The notes: generated by a model from the sequence alone, not told the origin. Positions 11,408 to 24,957 are shown, counted from the stretch's first letter. The stretch is 64,000 nt of DNA from Tubiluchus corallicola (GCA_030141605.1 JAQGDQ010000001.1:248001-312000), one strand, 5' to 3'. Numbers and translations: made by a program.

Positions 11408-14400
11408 ATGGCAGGGAAACTGTATAGCTGCAGTAAAATTTTCCACACTTTTGTTTTTCCGCAATATTGTATAAGGAGGTATTTATGTGAAAATGTAAAA
11501 AACAAAAGATATAACATGCCGCCTTCTTTAAACGATGTACCAAGGCCATGTGGCATTGCAAGTTTTATGAAGTTGCCTGTGCAAGTTGATGCAATTGGTA
11601 TTATGTGTTAACCTAACATTCTATTAATACTATCTTAGTATATAATTAGTTAACAGTAGTTATAATTTACAAATTTGAGTCTTCAATTTGATGAAGTTAA
11701 AGCATTATCACAAATTTACGATTGCCAGTTAATCATATCTGTTTAGCAGACTAAGGGTCTGAAGAGTATAAGTCAAATAGAAGTCTTACAAATGCAAACG
11801 CTAGTTAAAACCTTTGACTTATATATTCAAGTTTCAACGCCTTAAAGCAATTCATAAACGTTGCATAAATTTAGTGCCTGATATTAATTTTTCGAGAGCA
11901 ATGTGTTTTTTTTTGTAGAACAAGAACGCAGTACTATTGATTTGATAAATGCATATAAGATTTTGAACAGTGGCAGCTTGTAGCTAAAATAAGTGGGGGT
12001 GCTGCTTCAGAAAATTTTTAACCATTGTTTTAATACTGCGAAAAACGAAACAGACGTATGTAATTTTAATGCTGCAGTTCAAGAATATTCTGGTACACAG
12101 TTTTTAGGCAGGTGACAACGGATAACAAACTGTGTGAGTGACAATACTTTCTCTATGTGCGCACCGCACAGCATGTTATCTCAGACATACACGCATGACC
12201 GCATGCGCCAAAAAGCCAAGCACAGTGCTGTGAAGCATACAGTACTACCATCACATGCTCTGGTTCCGTAGAAGTATAAAGAAAGAACTAAAAAGAAGAT
12301 TTATTATATTGAATATTATCGATAATATTGAGTGAAAATAGGGGGTGCTGCAGTTCCACAATGCCTATAGACGAGCTGCCACTGATTTTGAATAATGATA
12401 CTGTACGTGTTCAACTGATTTCTTTTTTTAGACCTTTTTGTCATCTTCTGGGTTATTCTGTTAAGCATTTTTGTCCAAGTGTTAACTAATGTATGGATGC
12501 ATTTCTTTAGTTATTTTCTGATTAGTTTATGGCTAATGTCACACATTTGGGTCATTCAAATGCCTTATGGTAGGCTTGCATTGCCTATGAAATTTTAAGC
12601 TAAGTTATTGACGTTGTTGTTGTGGTCGTCATATCATCATCGCCGCATGGCCTATCATGTTTAGTAAGTTTGCTAAACATTTTTCACAATGCTTGCTAAA
12701 CAAAATGATTCTGTTTGCACGATGTGGAAAGAGGAGAGATATATGTTTCTGTCTGGGTATATTCATTACCTGTCACAATTAATTAAATTGATTTGGAAAT
12801 GATAATTATATACATGTACTTTTATCAATATAATCTAGCTTGAAATGCAGGGTTTAGTGACTCTAGCGTTCAAAGGAATCAATTTATGTGAGAATTTTCC
12901 CACACATTGCACGTTCCAGGTTGGAAAGCATAAACAGCTAGTCATTAATTACAATGGTGATAGCTTTTGAGTAGAACAGCAGCAGCCTAGGCATGGCTTA
13001 TGTTATCAGCTTAATTTAGAAGCGATTTGAAGGAACAAGCGTTGGCAGCCAGCAGCAAGTATACTTGATACAGTCATAACATTATTTGTGTTATCACTGT
13101 GGCGTCATTTCAGAAGTGAGCTGAAGGGAAACCATTTATCATTGACAAAAATATGTAAACATTTAGAGGTTTTGAATAAAACGCTTGTGTTTACACGTGT
13201 AAACATTACAGCATTAATTGCCACCACCGCCATCTTCATTATTATTATAATATCTGCATTATTACAAATAAAATGAGTAATACAGTTAATCAGGTTAGAA
13301 ATTCCCATTATCTTTACTTGCCCAAAGGACTAGTAACAGTTAAAATTTATTAGTCCTTACGTATTTTTTGTAGTCGTTACGTAAATATGTTGATGGAAGT
13401 CAGGATAGAAAAAATTGTTTTATAGCAGTTTATTCGATATCGAAACATGATTTCTTATTGAATCTGGTGGTGGTTTAATGTATTTATTTTTTGGTCTCAA
13501 GTTTTCCATTTTTCGATTAAATTGTTGGAATAATGCTAAATTTGTTTAATTATTCAAAGGTATTACCAATTTTAATGTAATATAGATAATTTCCACAATT
13601 GTAAATTGTAGGGCAGTATAATTATATTTCCTGTATGTACTTAGTAAGCACATGTACTTGCAACTAGTTATTTAACTACAAATTTGAAATATCACAATAA
13701 TAAATGCATAGCAAAAATAGAAGCATAATAAACAAACACAACTAAGTTAGTGACTTGAAACAGTTCTTCTCTAATGTACCTCATCCATCAAAGCACTTTT
13801 TATGGCTACTGGTATTTAAGGTTGAATGTGTGTTTATGAAATTTTTGAAATTATGAATGGACTCAATGGTCTTGAGTGTAATGGCTTTTTTTGCTGTTAG
13901 TGATGACAGCAGAACTAGCAGTCACTGTAAAAAATTAGTGAAAAGAAGATCTAGACTCGATCTTAGAAAATGTACTTTTAGCTGAAGGTTAGTATTACTT
14001 GAACTGGTTAAAGAGGGAAGCTATACATTTTTTCAGCGCAAATACTTTCAAGATTCACATGAATGAAGAGAATGGTTGGCATAGCAAAAGCTTGTCTGAG
14101 CTTATAGCCCCAGTTATTATTGCCACTGATTATATTTTTCATGCTATAAAACATAAATTTGAATAGCATTTGAAAATAAGATAAGACTTTTTATTGATCT
14201 CTTTAAACTTTAAAGATGTCAAAATAATTTTGATATTTAGCAAAATGATAAATATTTGGTGGTACTTACTACTTAGTATTAAAGGGAAAATTAGTTAATT
14301 TGTAAATGGACAAACTAAACGTTTGTATTTGTCATTCTTTGCTAAAGTAAGCTCTGAAACTGTTTGCAAATCAGTGTACATAGTGAATAATTTCTGGCTA

Positions 14401-17400
14401 ATTATAAACGTAGTAGATGTACAATATTCATGTGTTGATAAAAATTAATTGCGGAGACATGTAGCAAAATAATTACATGCCATTTTACAAGTTGGTCTCC
14501 AACAATTTAGCAGAATTCATCCAGCTATTCAGTATAAGTATGCAAACCAAGTAAGCAGTTACAAAATAATGTTAGCAAATAACAATATGAGATAACCCTG
14601 TTATTAATTCAATGACTTGATCATTAGTTTTAATTTGACTGAGTTAAGCTAATTTATGGAAAAAGTTTCTGTCTCTATTTGAGTATTTCACAATAATTTC
14701 ACATTTGTCAAGAAATACTAATTAATACTTTTTAATTGAAATTAATGGTTGATTCTAACATGTAACAAAGTCGTAATAAATGAATAAAATTGCTTATTTT
14801 GACAGTGTTTTAGTTCCGTAGAATTGGAAATTGTCTTCTAAATCTTGATTTTTCGTTTTGAAGGAGTGTTTAACATTTTGAAGCTATTTATCATTAAAAT
14901 TGTGACCACAGAAACATTTTTTCTTGCATTTCATAAAAACTATTGCATGTTTGTATTTTAGGGCTGGATGCATGTTTTGTGGGGGTTCCCCTGGACACCG
15001 GAACTACAAATCGTTCTGGAGCAAGGTTTGGACCAAGACAAATTAGAACTGAATCAGCACTGCTTAGGCCGTTTAACAATGCTACAGGTAATTCAGAGTA
15101 TTTTAAAAACACCGTTCATTTTTGTCTTCTTTAACCCATAAAATTTCACACAAGCTACTTTAATTTTTTCTAATCATGCGTTTGTGTTAACAACTGCTTG
15201 TGAAAAATAGTTTATTTTGATGTAACCATATTTTGTGCTGTACCATCTGTGCTCAATTTAAAACTATGCACTATTTTTTTTTTTGAATAAAAGCATTAGT
15301 TAATTAAGATACATTAAACCACTATGTAGTCTTTAAAAATGCTCAGTTAAAACAGAAGCATACAAAAAAAGTCCATTTATAAGATTAAGAGAGAGATGGC
15401 TACAAGATAAAAAAAACTAGTACCCTGAGTGAAAAAATAAGTTTAGATAATCAGAAGCATACGAAAAAAGTCCATTTATAAGATTAAGTGAGAGATGGCT
15501 AAAAGATAAAAAAACTGGTATCCTAGTGAAAAAATATATTGAGATAATTAAAAATACGTAATACCCATACATAATAAAACGCAAATACAAAAACTACATG
15601 TATACTAAGACACCTAATTACCGAAACAAATTCACTACAAACACAAGAATCTTAAGTGAAACACATTTACTTGATTAAATCAAGTAAATCAGTATCAGCA
15701 GTATCGGCTTACAAGGAATGCTTATGTAACATTCTACAGTGTCATTCTTTGCTAGGTGAAATAGATTTTTACCACATTTACTTTTCATTATTGTGTTTAA
15801 CTGTTTTAACTGAGCTAGTTTAATTACATATTTTTATTCCAATAGGTGCCGCTCCATTTGAATCCATTCAGGTTGCTGATGTGGGTGATGTTAGTGTAAA
15901 TTTGTACAATTTGCCAAAAGCTTGTCAAGAAGTCATGGAGCATTTTGCTAAGATCATGGATGTTGGTTGCAAGCCACTTACATTAGGAGGCGATCACACT
16001 GTATCGTATCCGATTCTGCAGGCCATAAGTGTAAGCTCTGACTGCTAGTGCTAGCGTGTGCTATCTGTATTACGTGTTGTAAGTAGTTTTTATTAAACGC
16101 ACTTTGTTAGCAATGTACATTTCTTAATTAAAATGTTTTCGTGTACTTTTTGAATTTAGATTTCATTAGATTTTGCAGCCATTTTGATTATGATTTGTGA
16201 CCGTAATCATTGTATTCATAGTACTTTTTACTTTTGTAGTATTGTACTTTTTAGGCTAAACATGGTCAAGTTGGATTAGTACACATCGATGCTCACTCTG
16301 ACACCGGTGATGTTTTATGGAATGAAAAAATCACACACGGTACACCTTTTCGTCGCTGTGTAGAAGAAAATCTGTTGGACTGTAAAAGAGTTGTTCAAAT
16401 AGGATTAAGAGGGACACGTTATACACCTTTTGATTACAAATGGGCTAGAGACCAAGTAAGTGTAAATCAACAATAAACTTTTGTGTTTGTGCTTCCTTTC
16501 TCAACAACGACTTTGTTTGTTGTCATTATAAGTATACTTGCACTGTTTACAAACAATGGCAGTTTGCGAATCAATTTTTTCTTGAATTTGAATGGCCCAC
16601 ACATTTATATTGGTAGCATACATTGGCACATGTCCACTTTTAAGGGACAGTAAGCAATGAACATTTGATCGGCAACAAATCAATTTGTTCACGAAAAAGT
16701 AAGGTAGGCAGTAATCAAACTATAAAACTGAGTAGAACAACTCTGGTGCTTTGTCCTCACATTACTTAGATTTGGAATCTAGTTTTGCTAAGCAGGCTGA
16801 GCAACTTGAATATTCGTAGGGCTTTTGAATGTTTAAAGTTCTAAAAATCTTTTATATAATGTATTCTGGATTTATTACTGGTGGTTCTGAAAGGCTAGGT
16901 TGGACTTGAAAAGTCAAAGAGGGAACGTGCACTTAATCGCCATGGTGTGCACTTAATTGTCAAATATATAAGTTAATGACAGAAGTTAAATAATTTCGAA
17001 CCTTATCAATAAGTGGTTGGGTAAAGTGTTTGTGGCTAGTTTCTTCTATCTTCAACTATTTACTTCTCTTATGGAGGATATCTACACATTTGAACATGGT
17101 TGAAAAAGCTGAGCAAGATTACGGTTTTTACCACAACCATCTGTAATTAAGTAGCCCTTGCTGTTGAGTGCTGGATCCCACCTTATAGAGTTTGATGCAC
17201 TTGGGCTTTACAAACAATCCAGGTTGTAGAATTTTAAAACGGCTGCAATTAATGTAAGAACGAAATTGCGTGCTAATATTTTACATCATTTTAATTTGCT
17301 TGTGTTTTGAGTGCAGTAATATGGAACGAATTCTAGTGGTTTTATTAGTAAAGCAAAGCAAAAAAGATCTTGATCAGTGTCATCACATTAGCTTTTATAA

Positions 17401-20400
17401 TCTAGCTAACCTTTGTAGAAAGTGGCTTTCATGTCTTTTTTAGCTCACTTTTTATAACTATGATGCTAACATAATAACACTCGCAGACAGTTGATCATCA
17501 TCATCATCAGGATATACTCATCCACTGTTGGATGAATCCCTCTTCCCTAGCTTGCCACAATGTCCTGTCATGGGCATCATTCTGCCAATTAATTTTCTGA
17601 TATTTCACAAGTTCATTGTGCCATCTTGTTGATTGTTTTCAAAACCAGCAGTGTTTAAAACCTATATCAATGTCATGCTCTTTAGTCATTTAGTTGAAAC
17701 GTGTGTGCTCTATACTAAGCTAAAACTGCTGCCACCCAGAAAAATTGTTTAAACTCTGCTACCTGATTTGTGTTGACAATTGGAGCAATTCCTGTAGAGT
17801 GTGTGTCGGTGTTTTATGAAGATATGTTATTACGTCTCTTATATGGAAGTCCGTGTACTGTTTTACCATAGATGCTTTTACTTACCTGCTTCTTATGTTT
17901 TAGGGATTTCATTGCATACCAGTTGAAGAATGCTGGCATAAGTCTCTGTCACCCCTCATGGAAAAAGTGCGAAACCAAATGGGTGATGGTCCAGTGTATA
18001 TAAGTTTTGATATTGATGGTATTGATCCCGGATTTGCACCAGGCACAGGTATACTTACCAACATGAAATTTTAAAGACTATTTTTCTAATGTAGCGGGGT
18101 GTGAACATTTTCTAATATAGCGGGGTGTGAACATTTTGTTAAAAAAGAATCTTGATAGGCTTACTGGTCAGATTTTAACATTGTTATACATTCTTATACT
18201 CACTTCTAGTTGGAAAAGCATCAAGAGCGAGATAGTTGTGGCAGTAAAAGGTAGTATGGTAACGTTCTTAGTCAAAAACAAGGATTTTTTATTTAACAAT
18301 TTTAAGAAGTTTCTGTAAAGGTTGTCTGGAACTAAAAGTTGTTTTGTAAAGCTAGGAACTAGGAACTTTACCAAACTGAGACAAATAAATGTAACTCAGG
18401 AAAACTTGGTTCAATGAAAGGTCAGTGAATGCATGGTACTTGTATCACTAATCTGTAGAGAAAAAAATAAAAGCAAAGATGATGGTCATGGTAATTTGTT
18501 ATAAGGTGAACTTCACATAAGCCAGTACTTACAAACATAATGCAGATGAAATGATGTTATTTTGCAAATAAGCAGAGTTAGTTAATTAAATCACAGTGTA
18601 AAATGCGATAAAATAAACATGATCATAAGCTAAAAGTAAAACAAAAATCACCACATTATAACAAAATAAGCTAAGTCATGACTGAAACCAAATATTAACC
18701 AAAACGACATACATTCTGACACAAAACTAAAAATATGTGTATTAAACAATAGGCTGGCAATCTAACGACAACAGCAGCAGCAGCAGCAGCAGCAGCAATA
18801 ACAATAACAATAATAATCTCTTTTGTCTACATATAAGAGGAGGCTGACAACTAAAAGCAGTCAGTAGCCAATCGTTATAGTAGTGATAAACATGCACAAG
18901 ATAGTAGGGCCGGATGAATGAGAAAGATATTAAACATATCAACAAGTAGTAGGTTTGAACCTGATACCAAATTAAACAGCAAGTTAAAACCATGACTGTA
19001 TGACTAACAACAGACACTCAAGGGAAGCTTCTAGTGTGACACTAGTGCTGAGTGATCCTGCTGCTCAGGACAACTGTGAAGAATTTCAAGTTTGTCCTAA
19101 CTCGTGGAGATGGTGCTCTGTCTTTATAGCATGTCATATCTAAAGGTTGCGTCAAACTCCACCACAAAAGTCTTGAGAGTGACAGCTCGTATTTGCACTA
19201 AAAGGTGTTTTTGTGAATGTTGTTGTGATTATTAAAACATTCTTGTGATTGTTGTCATTTCAATAATCTCTGGCACATGTATTTGTTCTAGGCACACCAG
19301 AAATTGCTGGTCTTACTCCTATACAAGCAGTAGAGATTATTCGTGGCTGTCGAGGCATGAATGTTGTTGGAGGTGACTTGGTTGAAGTAAGTGTATAATA
19401 ATGAAGCTTGCCATAAGTGATTGATATTTTTTCTCAGTGTTTGACAAGACTAATAGTTTGACAAGCACATTCTAAGTTTGGATCTAAGATAGCTACCAAT
19501 GATATGAATGCTACTGCTATTAGTTGTATTAGTTATTAGGATTAGCATACCTATAACTTCATAAATTAGCAAGAATAGTACAAGTTGCTGAGTCAAATTT
19601 GATATAGTTCTATGAGTATGACCAAAATAGCTGTAAACCATGAAGTTTATATTGCTCGATGTTAAATCAGTTATCAAGCAAAATTACTTTTTTATTCAAA
19701 AACTATGCCGTAGCAAAAAATATTTCTAAACACTACTGTCATCACTTGGAAAGCTTTATGCACGAGAATATGGGAAATTATTTGGACAAGGTTTCTTATG
19801 TACATGTGCACTTCTCATTTAGCACATTTAGCCTACAATGAAGTTCCGAGAAAATAGCTGAAAATGTAGTGAAACCTTGTTATAGCTCAGGTCTGGAACA
19901 CCACTGAATGTGGCGTTATTGCGTGGTTGGCGGTAAGGTGACTTTCACCAAATATTGACAATTAATCTATTGTAGAACTTTAATTTAGTTCCACAGTTGA
20001 TCTTAATATGCAGTAAATAGTGTTTTTATATTCTTGTACCTGTAGCTGTTCATAAGATGCTGGCAATTAGCCAGCTGTTGTTAACAGACATATGCAGCCA
20101 CCTCTTTGGACATGCATGAATTCACTCATCTGAAGGTAACTTGACCTTGAGTAAAGCGGTATAGGCAGTTTGAGTACTAAGGCGCAAATTCACATCAGTT
20201 CAGTGCTCTAAATTTTGAGAAGTTGTTAGGGGCTATAACCATTAAGTTACATTTTGGAGCATTATTAGTTTTTTGGTCCTGAAGAGAAAATAGGTGAGTG
20301 GTCATGGTATGTGCATACTTGAGTTGCGATGAAACCCCCCAAATAGTTAGTAGGTAGATGACTGACTACTACGAAAACCAGCTCTGGACATTTTCGTATA

Positions 20401-21360
20401 GCTGGTTAACTGGTATAGAGATTGTCAACATTAAGTAGATTTGAGTCCCTGTAGTTGAGTGCTGCATGGCAGCCTTGCAGAATGCTCTGTCACTATCAGA
20501 ATAGCAAAATATACAAATGCCTGGAACTGTTTATCAATAAATCCACTTTTAATCACATTTTATATCGATAGCATTATTTGATTTGAAAAAACCTCATTAA
20601 CCTTTTTCATTTAATCTGTTTATCCCAGTTAGTGGAAAAATAGTTTGCAATGTCTAGTCAACTCTTGATTTTCTTTTCACGGACAAATTCACAGATTTGC
20701 TTCTTTTGCGTAGCAGAATGTGCTACACGTGTCATGTCAACTCCAATTTACACTGAGAAAATTCATGTCCTTGTCTATGCTCCTAGTCAGCTTAAAATTT
20801 CTATATTATTTACTTTCCTACAGTCACATGCTACAAGATTTAAATCTTTAAATATCATGATTACTTTTATTTTGGAAGGTTATTGTTTTTATGTTAAAAG
20901 GTAACTGTTTTTGCAGTACAATAGCATTTTTCGTGTAGTAATTGTGTACTGCCTGGCATTATAACAAGGTTAATTTATTGTGTGAAATAGACGTTTGGCA
21001 CACCAAATGCATTACTGGATGGTGGCAGACAAGGTTGGCGGTATTCCCTTAATTTAATACATTATGGAAATCGGAATAGGGCAAAAGTTGGTGTTATGGC
21101 GAGGCTGGCATTATAATGGAGGGCGGTATAACAAGGTTTGACTGTAGCTGCGTTAGCTAATAGCTGATACTAGTAATAGCTGCAGTTATAGCTAATAACT
21201 AAAAAATTAGGTGCAGTCATATCACCATTAGCTTTACATTTATTTTTGCTTACAGGTTTCACCTCCATATGATCAGTCAGGTAACACGGCACTACTTGGG
21301 GCTAACCTGCTTTTTGAAATGTTGTGTGTTTTGCCAAATGTTAAGTACTACCCAAGATAG
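11408..21360 (+). CDS. AGMAT: Agmatinase-family ureohydrolase (AGMAT-like), complete
   Basis: Mn-dependent hydrolase of the arginase/agmatinase family; it cleaves urea from a guanidino substrate, probably in mitochondria. Coding exons: 11408-11597, 14962-15087, 15846-16030, 16255-16455, 17904-18048, 19292-19386, 21256-21360. They total 1047 nt (348 aa plus stop TAG), close to the usual length for animal AGMAT. The first ATG in the frame is at 11408, in a good context (A at -3, G at +4). The first 36 or so residues are basic and aromatic with few acids, like a transit peptide. Metal ligands are visible: GGDHT (His156), DAHSD (Asp179, His181, Asp183) and SFDIDGIDP (Asp270, Asp272). A polyadenylation signal AATAAA lies at 21516-21521. 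Substrate is uncertain: AGMAT relatives include hydrolases of guanidino acids as well as of agmatine, and the sequence alone does not decide. Confidence 0.95.
11968..12384. mobile_element. hAT-type MITE, 417 bp, with 8-bp target duplication
   Basis: Non-autonomous DNA transposon in AGMAT intron 1. It starts CAGTGGCAGCTTGT and ends in the inverted copy of CAGTGGCAGCTCGT (one mismatch in 14). It is flanked by a perfect 8-bp direct repeat ATTTTGAA (11960-11967 and 12385-12392). An 8-bp duplication with CAGTGGC-type ends is characteristic of the hAT superfamily. No transposase frame is present inside. Confidence 0.88.
15354..15549. repeat. Two-copy tandem duplication, about 98 bp unit
   Basis: 15354-15452 and 15453-15549 are adjacent direct copies, both beginning AGAAGCATAC and both containing AAGTCCATTTATAAGATTAAG. 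They differ at scattered positions. They lie in AGMAT intron 2. Confidence 0.9.
17492..17648 (-). pseudogene. 3' end of a non-LTR retrotransposon (LINE) with (TGA)n tail
   Basis: Read on the minus strand, 17648-17507 is open and encodes a C-terminal block typical of many LINE ORFs: RW..ELVKY...W...A.DR..W......FIQQW. It is followed at once by a run of TGA triplets (17509-17492), which supplies both the stop codon and the simple-repeat tail. This is a 5'-truncated insertion in AGMAT intron 4. RTE-like LINEs often end this way, but the clade is inferred. Confidence 0.8.
18083..18134. repeat. Tandem duplication of a 26-bp unit
   Basis: Two copies with one difference (GTAG versus ATAG), each containing GCGGGGTGTGAACAT, just inside the 5' end of AGMAT intron 5. 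Confidence 0.9.
18769..18817. repeat. (CAG)n with flanking (AAT/AAC)n microsatellite
   Basis: About nine CAG triplets followed by imperfect ATAACA/ATAATA units in AGMAT intron 5. Non-coding here; the leucine-rich frame on the other strand is an artefact of the repeat. Confidence 0.9.
19867..21144. mobile_element. pogo/Tigger-like DNA transposon, non-autonomous, 1.28 kb
   Basis: In AGMAT intron 6. The left end TAGTGAAACCTTGTTATA and the right end (inverted CAGTCAAACCTTGTTATA) form terminal inverted repeats. The right end is followed by TA at 21145-21146; the left flank reads TG where the duplicated TA would be. Ends of this type with TA insertion are typical of the pogo/Tigger branch of the Tc1/mariner superfamily. 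Sub-terminal sequence repeats the TTATAACAAGGTT motif. No transposase frame was recognised. Its right part belongs to the inverted duplication shared with 25302-26608. Confidence 0.65.
20338..21257 (+). repeat. Inverted duplication, arm A (AGMAT intron 6, ending at the exon 7 acceptor)
   Basis: This segment is present again in opposite orientation at 25302-26608. Matching landmarks, in order along arm A, are ACTGACTACTACGAAAA, GAGATTGTCAACATTAAGTA, TTTATCAATAAAT, the CAGTCAAACCTTGTTATA end, ACTAGTAATAGCTG, and finally TTTATTTTTGCTTACAGG at the AGMAT exon 7 splice acceptor. The match runs about 110 bp past the pogo-like end, so it is a segmental duplication rather than two insertions of the transposon. 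Confidence 0.85.
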
Positions 21361-24300
21361 AAGACTAGTTTTTCTAGTAGCAAACAAGTATGTATGTTTT
21401 TGTTACGAAATATTTACTTCCTGTTTCATAAATCTGCTGTCAATGACTTGTTTTGACAGTTGTGCTTATATAAGGAGTGCCATTACTGATGTACCTCATA
21501 GTCACTTTATATTGTAATAAATTGTAAAATATTTATATTGAAACTTACTTTGCACACCCTGCAACTATTTTCTCCATGAAACATGAGTTTTGACTGATAA
21601 TTTGAAAATCTTGAAAATCAAGTATTAATTATTAAAGCATTGGTCCAGCTTTGGCTTCTTAAAGGAGCACTGAGGCTAATTAACAAGTATGTGGATTGTG
21701 ATGTATCCGTATCGTACCATAACCTACCATGTGTGATTCAGTCGGTAAACTCACCATTTAGTCAAAAAAGCCTCCTCTGCTTTCTTAATGATGTCACTCC
21801 AATCATAGACGGTATTTCATGCTCCGCACACATACTAAACAGCCTAAACTGCCATGTTGTACAAATGTGTAGAAATACTACATTTGATTTTTAAAGTTTA
21901 AGTTCTAACTTTGTCAAATTGAATTCTCACCTCTTTTTCTATTAAGGCTGTGACCTAATTCATGTTGCTGATTATTATTATGACTATTTGATTTATTAAA
22001 AATGACAAACTTGTTCAGAATAGACAATGTATTAGTGTGTGAATTTATGACCATAAATTGGTATTTCTGTATCACACTTATCACACAAATATTTGTAATT
22101 ATCGTAAACGTATTAATTGGGTAAACTGCCAGCTGACTGTTTATTATAAACTTTGCACTCAGCAATTTGCTCATAGGAATTCAGTGAATCGTCCACAGAA
22201 AGTGGGCAAAATCCAGACCACAAATCTTTTTTCTTGGACCTCCGGTTTCCAGTAAAGAATAATTAGCTTTGAAGCCCATAACTGCCTGTTTACATACCAA
22301 GTCCCTGGCCAGGCATGGGGCATATGAAGGCAGTGATTTTTTTGTCTCAGTTTCAGTTATTTATTTGACACTGCTATAAAACTTGTGTAAAGTCAGCAAC
22401 TGCAGATCTTGTAAAGGACAAAACGAATTATAACATTTTTACATCTTGCCATACTTATGTTTACCGAAAATTTTCTTTGATCTTAATAGCGGCACAGTGC
22501 AGAATTATGCACGCAGTACATATCCCTTCTTCTTTTCTGTGTGAACAGACCATACATACCATTAACATTTGCATACATTATGGCAACGTATTTTACACTT
22601 GTATATACATAGTTTAACCCGAATTCATGAATATAATTAGTATCAGTTGGCAAATGTAACTAACATTAAAAGTTCAACTGTATTCTTAACTGAGCACTTT
22701 AATAGAAATAACTTAAATTCATTACTATTACGAACTCAAATCACATCAGGCACAAACCTGTGACTCATAAAAATAAACAGCAACTTTAACTTGACTAAAG
22801 TTATTAAATGACATCATAATACTAGTTACTATAACTGCACAATTTCTGAACAAATTTAGCTCAGTATGACTTCATCATTTTAATATCATTATGAGATCAT
22901 GTATAAGGTCAGTGCGGCATCACTATGACATCAGATTCTTGACTGGATATGTAACGTTTATTTGCCTTCTTTTGCTGATTTTCACACAAAAGCAGTTATA
23001 GGGCCCCCCAGATAGCAAAAATTTTAACAACGGTAGTAAGTAGCCACTACAGCGTGTAACCTGCTGTACAAGACTTGATGTTGAAAACATAATCACTAAA
23101 AGTCTTATGTGCAAACTCAAGTGCAGCAAGACAATTTAATGCTAACCTCAATCAACAATCAATTTCTTAATCTTTATTTAAGTGTCATTTAATTTTAAAT
23201 TGGGTCTGCTGCCCATTTAATTTTTTAAACATAGGTATATTACTCCGTACTAAGATAATCATAATAACTATATTGCTACAGGTGTAAATTTATTGTAATG
23301 ATGTACCTAATGCACAAGTGCATAGGTTATCATTTCATTCACATTACATTTATATGCTGTTCTTTCGTATTTTTGTAGTAGTGTATTAATGTTGAGCCAA
23401 ATAAAATTAGTGATTTATGATTACCAGCCACAAGGCATTATGTTTTTTATCTTTTTACCTTATCTTTACAATAAGCTACTGATGGCAAAAGTGGTTAATA
23501 TGCAAGAAATTTCATATTAGTACTATCTCACTTCCTGAACACACACTAGTTTTCAAAACTATCGGGCATCATTTATTCACTTTTATTAACAGACAGATTG
23601 ATTTTTGGTTTTAATACAGCCCTTAAATTCCTTAAACTTTCGGTAGGGGGTGGGGGAATGGTAACAGGCGGATGAATCACTTCTTGATCCAACATCAACT
23701 GCTCCACCTCTTCTCATTAACTAATTTCTTCGTGTTCCTCTTGTTGTACATCCTTTCGCCGCCAGTCACGTACCATGTTCTCTCATTGAGGATGGTGTGC
23801 TGTCTCTTCTGTGCCTCAATATCACTGTCGTCATCAGATTATTTAACCAACCAGTGCAAATTGAAATTAAACTATGGCTTGATTGTCATGTGATCCTAAT
23901 AGCTCATCAGCCAATATAATACTTCCAAATGTTCATCTGCCATCTTTTCTTTTGACAAAAGTTCTTGGTTCTAATCCAGGTTCAATCATGATTTTTTTAA
24001 AGTTTCTTACTTTTGACGAAATCTTTTTTTATACAGATCGTCCCAAATACCGCCAGTAAAAATAATTTTCCATTTACTGATCAAGCCTCAGTGTTACTTA
24101 ACTTTGGTCGCTAAGCGTATACTGCAATTGTTGAATGCTATTCTCTTTTCTTTATAATTATGTTCTCGTCCACATCACAGGCCATGTGTACCAAAAACGC
24201 AGTGCTCAATTAATTGTACTATAATGGTTCTCATGAAAAATTGTGAAATAAACTTTACCAACGTCGTCGAACAAGTGCAGATGGCAGAATGCTATTAGCG

Positions 24301-24957
24301 TATCGAAGGGCATTGAACAGGTAAGACCTATACTGTTCCGGAGTGGCAGTTCCACAACGTCTCACTGCAGCAAAATATCGTCACGAAATGCCCTAAGGAG
24401 GAAAAATGTGAAATAACAAATAATTTCTAAGTAAATATAAATAACAATTTATTATTGAAGTTATAGTGATACAGTATAAACACAATTTTAACTATACCGC
24501 GGCAAATTTAAACCACAATTCAGTACAACAATAAGTCCTACTCAAGGCTGTTGTTTGTAGATGGGCAGAACCTAGCTCACTATAAAAACTATGCCTGTAA
24601 CGTGAGCCATTGAACCAGCAGAGCTGTCTTGGACTATATTATGTTGTATACATTTTCTGTCTCTACGAGTTAAACAGTAAACAGCCATAATAAGTATGAC
24701 AGTTGAAGCCATACACAGTGAACCTGGCTGTCGCCCATCGATCCGCTGACCGTTTTCAAACAATAGACCGTTGGCGCCGTTCCTTACAATAATTTTTGTT
24801 CCCTATAGAATTTGTGTACAGAGTAGTAGTCAACATAATTCGTTCTATATGCCTACTGGGTAGTAATGCGTAGGCAAAGAAAATCCTCGCCGATTTATGA
24901 ACACATGCACTGTTAATTTGGTACTCCTGGAAGAAACCAATGTTCAAACCAACAGAA

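Noticed and set aside
18742-19017. Leucine-run open frame on the minus strand
   Set aside because: Antisense of the (CAG)n repeat in AGMAT intron 5.
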